From the NCBI GenBank assembly GCA_003194525.1, contig NBIV01000034.1:248001-312000 (forward strand): a stretch of 64,000 bases of DNA, written 5' to 3'. A program made the translations under genes and the position numbers. This document shows positions 21,166 to 32,509 of this stretch, in pieces (position 1 is the stretch's first letter; each line of letters opens with the position of its first letter). Source of the stretch: Gracilariopsis chorda. Its lineage: Eukaryota; Rhodophyta; Florideophyceae; Gracilariales; Gracilariaceae. Under the pieces are notes generated by a model. That model was not told the origin of the DNA and did not search any database. It saw nothing but the letters and a program-made list of their open reading frames with translations.

Positions 21166-22697
21166 TCAGTGATAAGAGAGGATCTTAGACCTCGGAAGGT
21201 GAACGATGGGTTCTATAGTATCCTCCTCGGGAGAGTATCCGTACCAGCAGACCTGATAGCGTATCTCCCTGTCTGAGTTATGAACATGACGCACGATGCG
21301 GTCTATAACGAACTCTTGAGAGTATAATTCGGGTCCCTGGGTCTCTTTGGCCATCTTTGAGAGTCTTTTCACCTTTAGGGTACCTAATTAAAGAATGGAA
21401 ACGCTTCGGCGGGGTCTGACCTCCTGTTTTTCGAGAGATGCCACAACTCGGGTTACGCGAGAGACGTTCTGCCAACTAACATACTATACCCAACACCGGA
21501 GTCAAAATGCCTCCAAGGTGGGTTCTCCTGACAGCTATGCTCTCTTATAATACTGCGGATATCACGAAACTCCTCAAGGGCTAAGAACGACGACTTGATA
21601 GCTTCTCGATACCTGGCTGGGGTGAAAGGGTTCGTCAACCTGAACCATTGCGACGGGGGAGCTTTACGCTGCACTTCCGGTACCAGATAGCGGTGCACCC
21701 AGACACGGGTATTCTGGCAACCTTACTAGCTGGGAGTCAGGGCCTGCGTGCCATAAATTTTTGTACGTGTATCCATTAGAGAGATCGTTCCCAAAATGGG
21801 CCAATGAGCGGGGGGCACGCGTAAACGCGGTTTCTGCTGCACTGCAGCCGCCTTGAGCCAGTGTTCTGCTTATATCTCCCGCCAGACATGGTGTCTGCTC
21901 AGTGAAGTGGTTGCACAGCGTACTCTCCTTTCACAGTGGTCTAAATCGTTCTGCGTATTTTCTAAGTTTTCCAAACTGCCTCCCTCGGAGTTCTGTTAAT
22001 CCCAACAACACAGGGCGGTCCATATCTGGTCTACTGGGCGATCGGGATCGGCAGATACCGACTTCCAGTTTACGGTATTGTGAACTCCAATGCGGGTATG
22101 AAGTGCCTCGGAAGCATTCCCGAAATCGGGACCTACATCCCTGACAGTGTCTTCCCTAATGGGGGTATTACCTTCATTGCTGACGGCAACCTCAACCAGG
22201 GCTGCGGGAGCCTTGAGGGCTGTCTGCAGGGTATCGACAGAAGCCGTCTCACGGTATTGAGTAGGAGTCCCACCAGTGGGTAGAGCGAGCGACGCTGGAT
22301 AAACCAGAATGGTATTTCCCTTCTCCGCCCCCTCCTTAGGCGGAGACTCGGGGTTTTGTAAAACCTCGAGTGGGGAAGTAACTCTGTTAGGGCCAATTGG
22401 CTGAGGCCTTGAGGGGTTAGGCTCAGTGTCTTGAGAATCCAACACGTCCGGTAGATCGGTTAGTCCATGATCTGGGTGCGGCAGAATCGCGGGGCGCGAC
22501 TCAGTGCTTTTTACACCGTGCGGTTCATCCCGTGTAGGTTCCCCTGGAAGGGTTGTAGGTGGTGCCACGACTTCCAGGTTTGAGTTTAGCTCTCGAGCGA
22601 TACGATGGCGAGAGATCCGCTCGTGGCCATTGTTTATATCCATCACCATGGTGTTTGTGGAGACAGAAACCACACGGTAGGGCCATTCCGCGATCAA
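21166..22697 (-). pseudogene. Integrase C-terminal module, linker and chromodomain of element A
   Basis: Read on the minus strand: 22697-22600 is a GPY/F-like module (MIAEWPYRVVSV, then ERISRHRIAREL). A 230-residue proline/threonine-rich linker follows to 21996. The end at 21372-21166 is a chromodomain: QEFVIDRIVRHV, VCWYGYSPEEDTIEP, LPRSKILSYH. The last part matches the third element at 63060-63378 (LPRSKVLQYH), showing that related chromoviruses are present at both sites. Confidence 0.75.
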
Positions 22698-22880
22698 ACA
22701 TAGCTTATGACGGTGTTCCTTTTCGGGTTTAGAATAATTCTATCGGGGGAACAACCTGTCGTTCGCCTGCACTCGGGGTAGGTGCCGGCGGACCTTACTG
22801 TCAAAAGTCCGCCTTTAAGCAAGTCGAGCTTTCTCCATAGCCTTTTGGGATAACGAAACCATCCTGGTTAGCCGGACCTT

Positions 22881-23640
22881 CTATTCATTGCTGTATAACC
22901 AGGGCGACGGGTAGTTAGACAGGTTTGGCTGAGCCTCAATTGCTAACGGTGGCGGTATCCATGACAGCACCAACTCAAATGCGGACAAGGGTGTTACCCC
23001 ATGTACCTGGGTGTTATACGGATATGTAATGTCTTCCGTGTACAGGTCCCGCTCCTTGGGGTGATCCAAAAGATAGGTTCTCAATGCATTGAGCATTGTG
23101 CCATTAAAACTCTCTATCTTGCCATTCCCCTGAGGGTAATACGTAGTTACAAACAGATTTCTGATATTTAGAATGCAACAGACGTCTTGAAAGACCTTGG
23201 ATGCGAATAGGAATCTGTTGTCGGATAGTAACTGCACCGGTGGTCCTTAGACGAATACCGAGTGGGTCACAAAGGTTTGCGTCTCCACGTTGGCGGTAAT
23301 ATGCTTAAGCAGTACTGTTCGTACCAGTTTTGAGAAGCGGTGTTCTATCACTAGCAAGTACCTGTTTCCACGGGCTGTTCGCCGGAATTCACCTAGAATA
23401 TCAATAGCTCGAAACTTGAGAGAGGCCTTTGCAGGGAACAATCTTAACTTCTTGGAGTGCTTCCTAAGTTTTACATCGTTCTTGGCACAATCAGCGTATG
23501 ACCGCCGAGTGGCGTTGCAATCGAACGCCATGGCTGGCCAATAATTATCTCTCCTCAACCTGAGGTACATTTTTCTTCCCTCTGGGTGGGCTCCAACCTT
23601 AAAAAGTAAGATAGGTGTAGAATCCGCTGCTTTAGAGCGT
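22881..23640 (-). pseudogene. Integrase of element A
   Basis: Two open pieces, 23570-23247 and 23237-22881. Zinc-binding region: DNYWPAMAFDCNATRRSYADCAKN. Core: Asp in FRAIDILGEF and Glu in PQGNGKIESFNGTML. The usual TDRFSK reads IEHRFSK and SD.G.QF reads SDNRFLF, so residues near the active site have decayed. It ends with YPYNTQVHGVTPLSAFELVL, very like element B. Confidence 0.82.
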
Positions 23641-23653
23641 TTTGAAGCACAAT

Positions 23654-25543
23654 CTATGGCTTAAATCCAACAAACCGGACTATGTAGCCTTGTCCATTGA
23701 CCTCAAAAGGTATCTGTTGTCCACTGTAGATACGGGGGCGAATCTGTGTGAGAAACGGGTCCGCCTGTAGTATGCGTATCATCTCTGCTGGAGTAATTGG
23801 CACAGTAGAACCGGCGGGCGGTTTTGATTGTTCGGTGACGCGAATGACGTCACACACGTCATCCGTTACGATTTCTGCTTCTCCCTCGAGGTTCGTCACC
23901 ATGAAGCATGGGATATCCTCATCTTCGACAGGGCTTGCTTCGGCGGTTGTTCCCAGACGGGATAGTACATCGGCCTGAGTGTTTAGCTTCTCCTCCTTAT
24001 AAAGAATTTCAAAGTCAAATTCCGATAGACATAGACGCCAACGCACCAAGCGACCTGATGGTTTGGAGATTCCTAGGAGCCGCTGCAGCCAACAATAGTC
24101 CGTGTGGACTTTGAACCTTGTTCCCATCAAGTAGCGTCTTAGCGAAGAAAGAGCCCATACGAAGGCTAAGCACTCCTTCTCGAAGACCGAGTAGTTTCTC
24201 TCATGCACGTTCACAGAACGAGACCAATACCCATTATGGTACCGTTCCCCATCCTCTCAGGATTGAAACAGTGCAAAATTAGCCTGGTACGAGCTCTCGT
24301 TAGTGACCATTTCATCTGGAAGCTCAGGAGGGGGAATAGCCAGAATTGGCAGCGTCACTACGGCATTCTCCAATGCAGTGAAGGTAGACGCTTCTGTGTT
24401 GCCAAATGGTTCCAGTTCAACTGTTTGTCCCTTCGTGAGGCGTCTGTTGAGTGAAGTAGCAATCTCCGACCAGTTTGAGACGAGACGACGGTACAAATCA
24501 CACGGTCTTAGAAAGGATCACAACTTCGTTTGAGATTTCGAATGTTCTGCCTCCTTCAAGGATTTCACTCTAATTTCATCGACTGAGAGACTTCCAGGGC
24601 TGATTATATGACCCAGATATTTAACCGAATCGATAAAGAACCGACACTTCTTGAGTTTCAACGGGATTCCCGCGTCGCGGGGTACCTCCATTACATCCCT
24701 TATGTGGGCTAAGTGGTTATCCAGATGGTTGGAGAAGACAAGAATATCGTCAAAGTAGACGAAACACGTTCTCTACTTAAAGTGTGCGAACTTAATATCT
24801 ATCGTCCGTTGAAACGTTGCGAGAGTTTTGCAAACCCAAAGGGCATAAGCCGGAATCGGAATGGTCTTTGATGACACATAAATTTCGTCTTACCTCCGCC
24901 CTTCTTCCTGAATGGAACTTGCCAATAACCCCAATTGGCATCGAGGGCTGCAAGAACAGTTGCACTTCCAAGGGAGTCAAAGTATTCATCCATTCGGGGG
25001 ATCGGGTATACGCCGTTGAATTTTACCGCTTTCAAGCGTCTGTAATCTACCCAGAAACGCCATTATCCATTGGTTTTCGGAACTACCACTACTAGTGAGG
25101 CCCAAAGGAGATTGGGTGGGCTCAATGAAGTCAGCTCTTAACATCTTCTCCACTTGACTCTTTTGTTCTTCCGAAGCTTTTGGTCCTGCTCTGTAAGGAT
25201 TTTGCACAATGGGCCCAGTCTTCAGAAGCAGATCAGTGCAAAGTTCTGTAATCCCTATAGTTCCCAGGGAGCCATCCCACGTGGGAGTAAATTTACAAAG
25301 CATGTCTCTCAGCTTCTCCCGATGAGATTTCGGTACATGTTCGACGTTAAGCTTCTCTAAATCCTCAACAGGATCCGTCTGTTCTGTAACTGGTGGCATG
25401 GTGCTAACCTTCCGAGGTTCCGAGCGTTTAGAATCCGAGATCAAGGTTGTAGCTCGACCATTTTCAGCGGTTTTAGCGGTGTCCTCCCCCTGCTTAGGGT
25501 CTGTTACGCCGAGAACACCTGCAATAGGGATCGCTGTCGGCAC
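23654..25543 (-). pseudogene. Reverse transcriptase and RNase H of element A
   Basis: RT starts near 25543-24986 (the start of the fingers: RADFIEPTQSPLG). The palm is at 25035-24799 (VYPIPRMDEYFDSLGSATV). The catalytic box reads YFDD near 24760 (FVYFDDILVFSN). RNase H follows at 24496-24257 and 24214-23654 (NYSVFEKECLAFVWALSSL). Stops and frame changes separate all of these. YFDD is conservative, so this RT box is less damaged than that of element B. Confidence 0.83.
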
Positions 25544-25597
25544 GACTGCTGTAAGGTTTGGAAGAACAGAACCCAGAATCTGGTTTTTGACTAACCA

Positions 25598-26466
25598 CTA
25601 GCTGGTGTTGCCACAGCTCGCCACTAGAAACTTGGCAGGTTTATCTGGTTCCACGGACACAATCAAGTTCGCCAGGGCGAGCTGGTACCGTTCGTAGAGT
25701 TCCGAGAGGGGTTGAACCACATGCACCCCGTGCTGCTTGGTAGTAGCTGTCACCCACCTTGGGCTTCCGGTAAATTCGCGACTGGTTTTGCAACCCGCAA
25801 CTTTGTGGAGACGGGGCCCTTCTTCAGAATGTCCTGAGCAACGATTAATGGAACACCCTTTCGCGCAGCACCATTCAGGGGTTTTCGAACGATGGGGATG
25901 GTAGAACCATCTTTGAGTTCTACTGTTCGGATCCGAGGACGGATAGTTTCCACAAAACTTTCGCAAAAGCCACAACCTAAAATGACTGCGGCAGCGAGAG
26001 ACTCGCAGGCCATAAATTCCAATTGTACCAAATAGGTTCTCAACCTCACCATGCGGGTAATCGTTCCAACCGTCCGCAACGGTTCATTACTCGCATCTGC
26101 GATATCCAGGCCTGTACCGTCTTTCATAAAAGCCAGAAGAGTCAGTGAGCTCAAATCCACATGGATTAAGTTAGGAGCAGCTCCTTTATCCAGGACAAAT
26201 AATTGACGAACCATAAACTGGTTGGACCGGCCTAGATCAGCGAAAAAATTGTAGTTTCGCCTGGCCATGACCAAAACTCGATCCGGAATACGGAAGTTAC
26301 GTGACCGTATGCAGGGGCAACGTAGTATGCCACATTGTTCCCAGTTAACGTCGATGGCAGCTCTTTTCCGCGAAAGGATCGTGACTGTTGGGGAGCAAGG
26401 ATGTGGCTCCTCGGGCGTCTTCAAACATGGCTCAGAAGACGCCCCTACTGTAGGGGAGACTCCCAA
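25598..26466 (-). pseudogene. Aspartic protease region of element A
   Basis: A 238-codon open frame (26466-25750) plus an overlapping frame to 25598. The active-site segment reads VLDKGAAPNLI, where DTGA or DSGA is expected: the residue after the Asp is Lys. The downstream flap and second half (LKDGSTIPIVRKPL) align with element B. Conserved text (WVTATTKQHGVHVVQPLSELY) also matches B at about 13850-13910. Confidence 0.7.
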
Positions 26467-26660
26467 GTGTAGTGTTTCGAAGCAGCCTCCGCCGGTGGTG
26501 GTACTACCGCTTCGTGAGAAATCAGTTGTTCCCCAGTCGTGGTTACGGGGTTCTGAACCTTAAAACCAATGTATGCTCGAAGAAGCTTCTGTTTCTCATA
26601 GGATATACTTGGAACAATTCTCTTTTGCTGAGGGGTTCGAGCCTCGTACTGGGAGATACT

Positions 26661-28491
26661 TCAGAAACCCTTCTGAAGCAGAAACGTGCAGTCTGGCGCC
26701 TTATTCCCTAAGAGATAACATAAGACGCAAATCAGCGCTGCTGGATCCTCTGATGGAAGATTGTCCACACGGCTTGGTGTGGTATTCCTCCATCCGGGGC
26801 GAGAGAACCGAGAGGTGCTATTCGTATATGCGAGCGATGCCACGGGTACGCCTTTTCCCTGAACATAAAAAGTAGGGTCTTCCTCCGTAGTCGGGACCGA
26901 TGTAGATGGCAGGCCAGAAGTGAGCACCGAACTCAGGTTTTTTTCAAGAAAATGGACGTTACCATTCCCCAAGCGGGTGAAATTTCCTTGCAACAGGGAC
27001 AATGAAAAATCAAACAGTTCAGCGAGGAATGCTTTCTGCCGAGACTTGGAGCCTCGCCTTGCACGCAGGGTGTCCCCCTCAGTCTGAGCGGATTGGACTA
27101 GCTCCAGATAGATGATCCTTCTGTTATCCTCCTGAAGTTGGGCAACCAGTGCCCTAATCGAGAGGTCTAAACCATCCACGGACATTGTAGATCTCTTCTG
27201 AGCAGTGTATACATTTCCACACCTGTGAAACGCCTTAATAAAGCGGGCTGAGTAAACCGTTTCGGTTTCTGTGGGCTTCTGCCGTGTGTCACGAAGAGCG
27301 AGGACAACGTCCTGAATCGCATTATTTGTTGAGTATGACCTTAAGAAGTAATGCACCGCTTCAGGCCAACATGTAACTTTTCCTTCCGAGGCTCGAGAAG
27401 TTCCTCGGACGGAGTTAAATTGATCCTCTACCATTCCCTTTAGAAAGTAGGGTACGGCGAGATATGTCTGCGCTTCACTCATACGGAGAATGTTGGACTC
27501 CTGGACGAACCGGGCAAGGAAATCGAGCACGGGAATTGGGTCCTCTCCTGAGAATTCCTTCTTCTGTAGGGTAATGCCCATCCTCTTGATTTAATCCTTG
27601 ACTTAACCAGTTACACAGGATGAACGATCTCCTGAAGACTTATCAAACCGATAGTAACGGTACGACAGTAGCTTCCGACAAAGCGGACTCGTCGGCCTCA
27701 ATTCCATCAGTGCGAGGTGCCTCCTACCTTTCTCGCGTGAGCGGATGGCCCCTTGAGAGGTGTCAGTAGCCTTTGGGCTGTGAAGCATGGGACCGGCGAC
27801 GCCCATCCTCAGAATCCAGAAGAGGAATTCGGCGAAGATTGGTTCGAGTCAGAGTTCGACCAATCCTCGTGAAGGTGAACTTTCGTTTTGGGCTTGCGGT
27901 GGTTCCGTTTAATGGAGCGGTGAACCGAGTCTTCCGAAACGTCGACTTTTTCCTTCTTGGCGTCAACCCCTTCATCTACTAGGATGATTGCCTCCAAGGA
28001 ATCCAAACGTGCTTGGAAACAGTCCGCTCTTTTGCAGAATTCCTAAACAAAGGTGCGATACTCCTGAACAAAACCTCCAGGGGTACCAAGAGTTTCCAAA
28101 ATGGAGTTCACATCCTGTCTCAGGGTACGAATATCACCTGAAACATCCCTTACTTGGGTGTCATCTACTTTACATCGAAGTTCGGGTACACCCTTTAAGA
28201 GCTCCACATGGGTGGCATTCGCAAAATCCACGCGGTACTCCAAACGATGGATTTCAGTTACTTCAAACCGCTTACGTTAATCGCAAACGGCGTTTCCACC
28301 ACGGCTGGTTCATAAACAGTAATAAACTCCAGAGGTGCAGATGCAACTAAGGGCGCTTTCCGACTGTCCCGATCGATATCGTTATCTTCCCGATCTACGG
28401 GTACTGACATCCTTGACCTCGGCCTGGCTGGCGGAGCCGGCCAGGCCGGGCGGTTGGATCCATTCGTCGAACTGGGGTCTGGCGGCGTCAT
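26661..28491 (-). pseudogene. Gag of element A
   Basis: It starts at the ATG near 28491 (MTPPDPSSTNG) and runs through three frames (28491-28258, 28243-28043, 28006-27809) to the main 306-codon piece 27581-26661. The capsid-like part (EDPIPVLDFLARFVQES, WPEAVHYFLRSYS) aligns with B. Near the C-terminus (about 26720) a zinc knuckle is recognisable with spacing CX2CX4NX4C: the His position is Asn. The linker at 28006-27809 is acidic and serine-rich, as in B. Confidence 0.78.
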
Positions 28492-28724
28492 GCTGCAGTA
28501 GACAATCGACTGTTCGGGAAAACGACAAAGTCGACCAAAAGATTTCCAGAAAACGGGCAAACAAAGCAAAAGCTGTCGGAACCCTGAACACAGGTACAAC
28601 CAATCCAAATCACAACAGTGAATCTCCACGATACCCAAACTCCTCGAGTTCTTCCCCAAAACGAGTACAAATATAAGAGAATTTGGAGACGGAATCAAGT
28701 AGATAATCCCGAAACCGGTTTCTA

Positions 28725-28737
28725 GGTTGGGAGACCA
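28725..28737 (-). other. Candidate primer-binding site of element A
   Basis: Two nucleotides inside the 5' LTR edge the minus strand reads TGGTCTCCCAACC. Element B has GTCTCCCGACC a few bases inside its 5' LTR. TGG at the start fits pairing with a tRNA CCA end; the tRNA was not identified. Confidence 0.5.
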
Positions 28738-28739
28738 CT

Positions 28740-29605
28740 TTTAGAGCAAGACCCGGCGGCGCGAATTGCACCTCAAGGTGTTCGAAGCCTTGTCATCAGG
28801 AGAGATAAGCTAGTGAACAGAGCCCTCTGTTCCACCCGAAGTTGGGGTGTAACTCCCAAGGGATTCAGGAATAGCCTACAGAAGTTGTGGGTCGGGATTA
28901 GATTCAGTACCAGATTCGGTGTAACCAGTGTGAAGATCCGAAAGCGGAAAAAGCAACCAGCAAGAAGAAGACGAGGGTCGTGCACACGCAGGCCAAAGAA
29001 CGGAAGAAACCAGTAAAAAACAAGAAGAAATATCCCTATACAGGGCCGGAAACCTGTTCTCGAAGGGAAACACAAACAATGACAACAATAAAGTTAGAAA
29101 CCCTACCGGCAGTGCGATACAGACAACCTGAGGGTTCCAAAGGAGATAAATAAATGGAATTCACTCGTTGATACTCTCCCCAAACATTCGTAACCCGAGG
29201 AGGGTAATTTTCGTGAGAGCCACATTTGGTTGAGTGTACTTTGGGCTCGCGACCGCGAGGTCACCCGTCCCTAAGTCGGGTTCACTAGAATTATCTAAAC
29301 TAATTAAATAAATGACCGCAAACCTCCTAGGGGCCATACACGCTGATATCTCAGTGTCAGAGCCAAATTACAAACTGAGTAATAAGAGTCCTAAAACGGA
29401 GCCAAGAATTCCCACGCGTACCACGCGTTACACCCGTACAGGGCTATTCAGAACCAGCCCATCGTGGAGCCATTTACTTACAGGGGCCATTTTGACAAAC
29501 CCCTTCCTATGGAAAACTCATCTAATGAGCAGCATCAACCCAAAGGGGATCAACCTCATATGAAGAGTGTTTTCACCAAGTCCGCCAAAAAGGCGTTGCT
29601 CCACA
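28740..29605 (-). repeat. 5' LTR of element A (right copy)
   Basis: 866 bp, the pair of 5466-6330. An ORF of about 100 codons on the minus strand (29075-28773) is open in this copy and also in the left one (5499-5948), rich in F/L residues. The inner edge reads TT where the other copy has TG. Confidence 0.88.
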
Positions 29606-30300
29606 ATTTCAAGGTAATTTCTAACAGATGCGGGCTACCTTTACTGACGGTCAACGGAAGATCAAATGACGGATTTGTTCTAACTTTCTTTATGGCATTT
29701 ATGTCTAGTGAGTCCGAGGAATGATTGGACAGAGTCTTACGACAATTACAGTCTACGATATGATTGTCTTCGTCTATGATTGCAATGGACCAGAGTGTGC
29801 CCTGTATAAATGCCGCCTGAGCGGTGTTCAAGTCTTCTTATGTTTCATTGGACGACTTGCATCTGAATCAAAACCAGATGAAGTATTTAGCCACATGGTG
29901 TTGCAAAGTTGGGATTGAGAATGTTTCGAAAGAAATGTCAGCAGATCTCTTTAGAATAAGAAATGCGAGTACGGAAAAAAGGTTTTTAGATCTGCGAACA
30001 GATTTCGGAGGAATGTTCTTATAATCCTTCCAAGAAGATCCACCTTCGTGGTAAAAGTTCTTGTACCAAAGACAACCGCAGCTGCTCGTGGTTTTGTACC
30101 GAAACCTATCTGTACCATATCCTTATCTCTTCCAGGGAATGGGATACACCGAATGTTTGAGCTCTTCATACAAACGGCACATTCTTCAGAAAAAAGTGCC
30201 CCTTTACAAAGTCTCCAAAGAAATGGCTAGAATAAACGAGAAAAGCAAAGAGAAGCGAGCTGTTTCCAGACAGAAAAGGCTCAAGCAGCAAAGCTAGACT
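29606..30300 (+). pseudogene. MULE transposase, C-terminal part (resumes after element A)
   Basis: From 29608 the frame reads FKVISNRCGLPLLTVNGRSN and then FFMAFMSSESEE, which I recognise as the strand after the first catalytic Asp of MULE transposases. A stop at 29722 and frame changes follow. HLNQNQMKYLATW near 29870 is reminiscent of the conserved His-containing MULE block. Further pieces (29824-30024, 30061-30297) end in a basic tail. With one copy of the 5-bp duplication, the frame here is the same as that of the upstream 4278 ORF. Confidence 0.72.
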
Positions 30301-32509
30301 CACCGAAAGATTGCAAGCTGCCAGCCTTCATTACCAAAGAGCGTCATGGATGGCCTCAGCACGAACTTTACGGCGTGTACCCTCCTAAAGTTTGTGGACT
30401 TGAGCGTGGCTCAGAGCAAATCATATGCTGTGGTTGATGCTGAAGTAATAACCATGAACGTCGCAGCGTGACCTGATACTCGAGTACCAGATGAAGATAT
30501 TCTCGAAGACGTCGTTGTATTCAAGTTGCAACGCACAAAGGTACTGGAAGTTCACCCGCCAACTATAAAATTCTCCTCGATATCATCGATGTTTCAAGTT
30601 TTTATGACCAGACGTGAGAAACTGGATTATGAAGAGAGTCGCAAGCTTTTCGCCGCCTGCTCAGGCAAACAAAATTCCATTGCCCGGTTTCCATGCCCGG
30701 TTTCCATTTCGTCATATGGTACGATGTGCGGTGACATACCCTGAAATTGTTCTCCGCCATGACAGATTGAGAGCCATTTTGAGTAATAGAATTGAGATCA
30801 AAGAATCTTTCGACCATTATTGGAAAGTCAGCTATGCTGACGATGACGTAAAGTACATCCCGGATATTTGGTCTAAGATAGCAAAGCAGCACTCGCAAAC
30901 TGTTCGGAAACAATGAAATGAAAGCGGACACCAAGTTTAAGTGTGTATAAGAGGAAGAAGTGAGTAAGGCCATAGAAAAGGAACTTAGAGGTTATCTGTC
31001 TTGATGCGCCGCGAAAGCATTAAAAACAAAATGCATGGCTTAGCGTCAAGCCTTGGTACATTTGCTGTGCAGAGCGTACGTCTTGTTATGGAGAATGTGA
31101 TCAAGTCATTGTCTTGCAGACGAGCTCCCCTTACGTCACCTCAAAGGTCCGTTCAGATAACCTCGCACTACGAGAGGTGTTTTCTGTGAAACCATCTGCA
31201 AGCAGCTATAATCCCATTGAAGGCAAGAATCCAAACGCAGGACTAAGGCTAAACGAAAAAAGAAAGAGATCATGGCTTCGAACTTCGCAAAAAAAGTCGC
31301 GATGCAAAACGCCTCACCGCCGAGTTGAATCTCGAAGCAGCTCCCAACTTTTTGGTATTTCTACCCATATGTCCAACCAGAATATCCGAAATCTGGTCGA
31401 CAAAGAAATTAATAGAGATCTGAGCATAATCGAACATCATTCAGATCAGAATAAGTAAAAGAAGGCTTCATTCGAGTTCCGTGACTGAGAGTCAACCGCC
31501 GGCTGCTTTTGGTTCTCATGCTGACGCTGCTTGGCTATGTTGTGATTGTATCATTGCAGCACCGTTTTCAATCAATCACGCACTTTGAGTTTCCACCAAG
31601 CCCTCTTCAGGCAGTAGGCGACTCTCGCCTCACCATCGTTGACGAATATTACAAGTCAGAAGGGTCCATTTTGACGTCGTCATCACATGCGCCATGACCA
31701 GCACGGTGGGGGACTAAATGGTTCAATGTTAAACAGAAAGTAGAGTGATCATGTGAAAATTCCAGGAACACACGAGTCTGGGACGCAGTTTGCTGGCGTC
31801 GGTTGTAAGACGCAAACGTAAACATTAAAGAGCAGCTCTCAGTCGGTCGTTGAAACCATGACATCAGTTGTGGAGTGGTTGGCGCAATGCTGTTCATCTA
31901 AAACAGGCTTTGTTGTCAGAACATGTTCTTCAGAGATGTTTTGATCGACTTACAGAACGTTTGCTGTCTGCAACCGAAAACAATTGTAATTATGAACACC
32001 AAGAAGGAGTAAAATGTGTATGAGAGGGATTTTTCGCTCTTTTCTATCTACATGGCGTACACATCGCGGTTTGAAAGTCTGTTTGTTGACTCAAGCAGGT
32101 TAGTATTTACAGTAAGGCAAGTGCGTTAAAAAATATTGGTTATTGGAAAGCTCTCACTGGTGAAAGGAATCCGATAGAACAGAACGCTGGCCGAAATGCA
32201 GATATTTTAGAATATGTGGGCGCTGCCTAACAGAAAACACATTGCGTCAAAAACAGTGTGTATCGGGCAGAAAAATGTACAAATGATGTTGTAGAATGAT
32301 AAGATTGGCATGTTTTCTGAATTGGTTTTGTATTGTCCGTCTGGAGTGCAGAGTATGATTCTATGGAACAGGTGCAGCACAAATCAAAACGCATAAGGGC
32401 GAATAAACGGATACAGAGGTGCAAAACGCGTGCAACTGATAATTAAAGACTTTAAGCAGATAATGTGTGTGTATCGCGTGGTCGAAAATAAATTGGAGGT
32501 AAGGAAGTA
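30301..32509 (+). other. Internal MULE sequence with decayed ORFs
   Basis: Short plus-strand open frames (30526-30744, 30614-30916, 31114-31458) interrupted by stops; none gives a recognisable domain. They may be the C-terminal part of the transposase or a second MULE protein. 31500-32509 shows no coding signal and leads into the right terminal repeat. Confidence 0.45.

Larger units (their letters stand above)
5466..29605 (-). mobile_element. Chromovirus-type Ty3/gypsy LTR retrotransposon A (minus strand), split by element B
   Basis: Bounded by two direct ~865-bp repeats (5466-6330 and 28740-29605). Read on the minus strand the order is 5' LTR, gag (28491-26661), protease, RT, RNase H, integrase, GPY/F-like module and chromodomain (to 21166), then an antisense ORF and the 3' LTR. 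Its intrinsic length without element B is about 11.7 kb. Flanks ATTGC (5461-5465) and ATTTC (29606-29610) look like a 5-bp target duplication with one change. All protein-coding parts carry stops or frameshifts, and the protease motif reads DKGA in place of DTGA/DSGA, so it is dead. It lies inside the MULE and contains element B, so it is intermediate in age. Confidence 0.9.
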
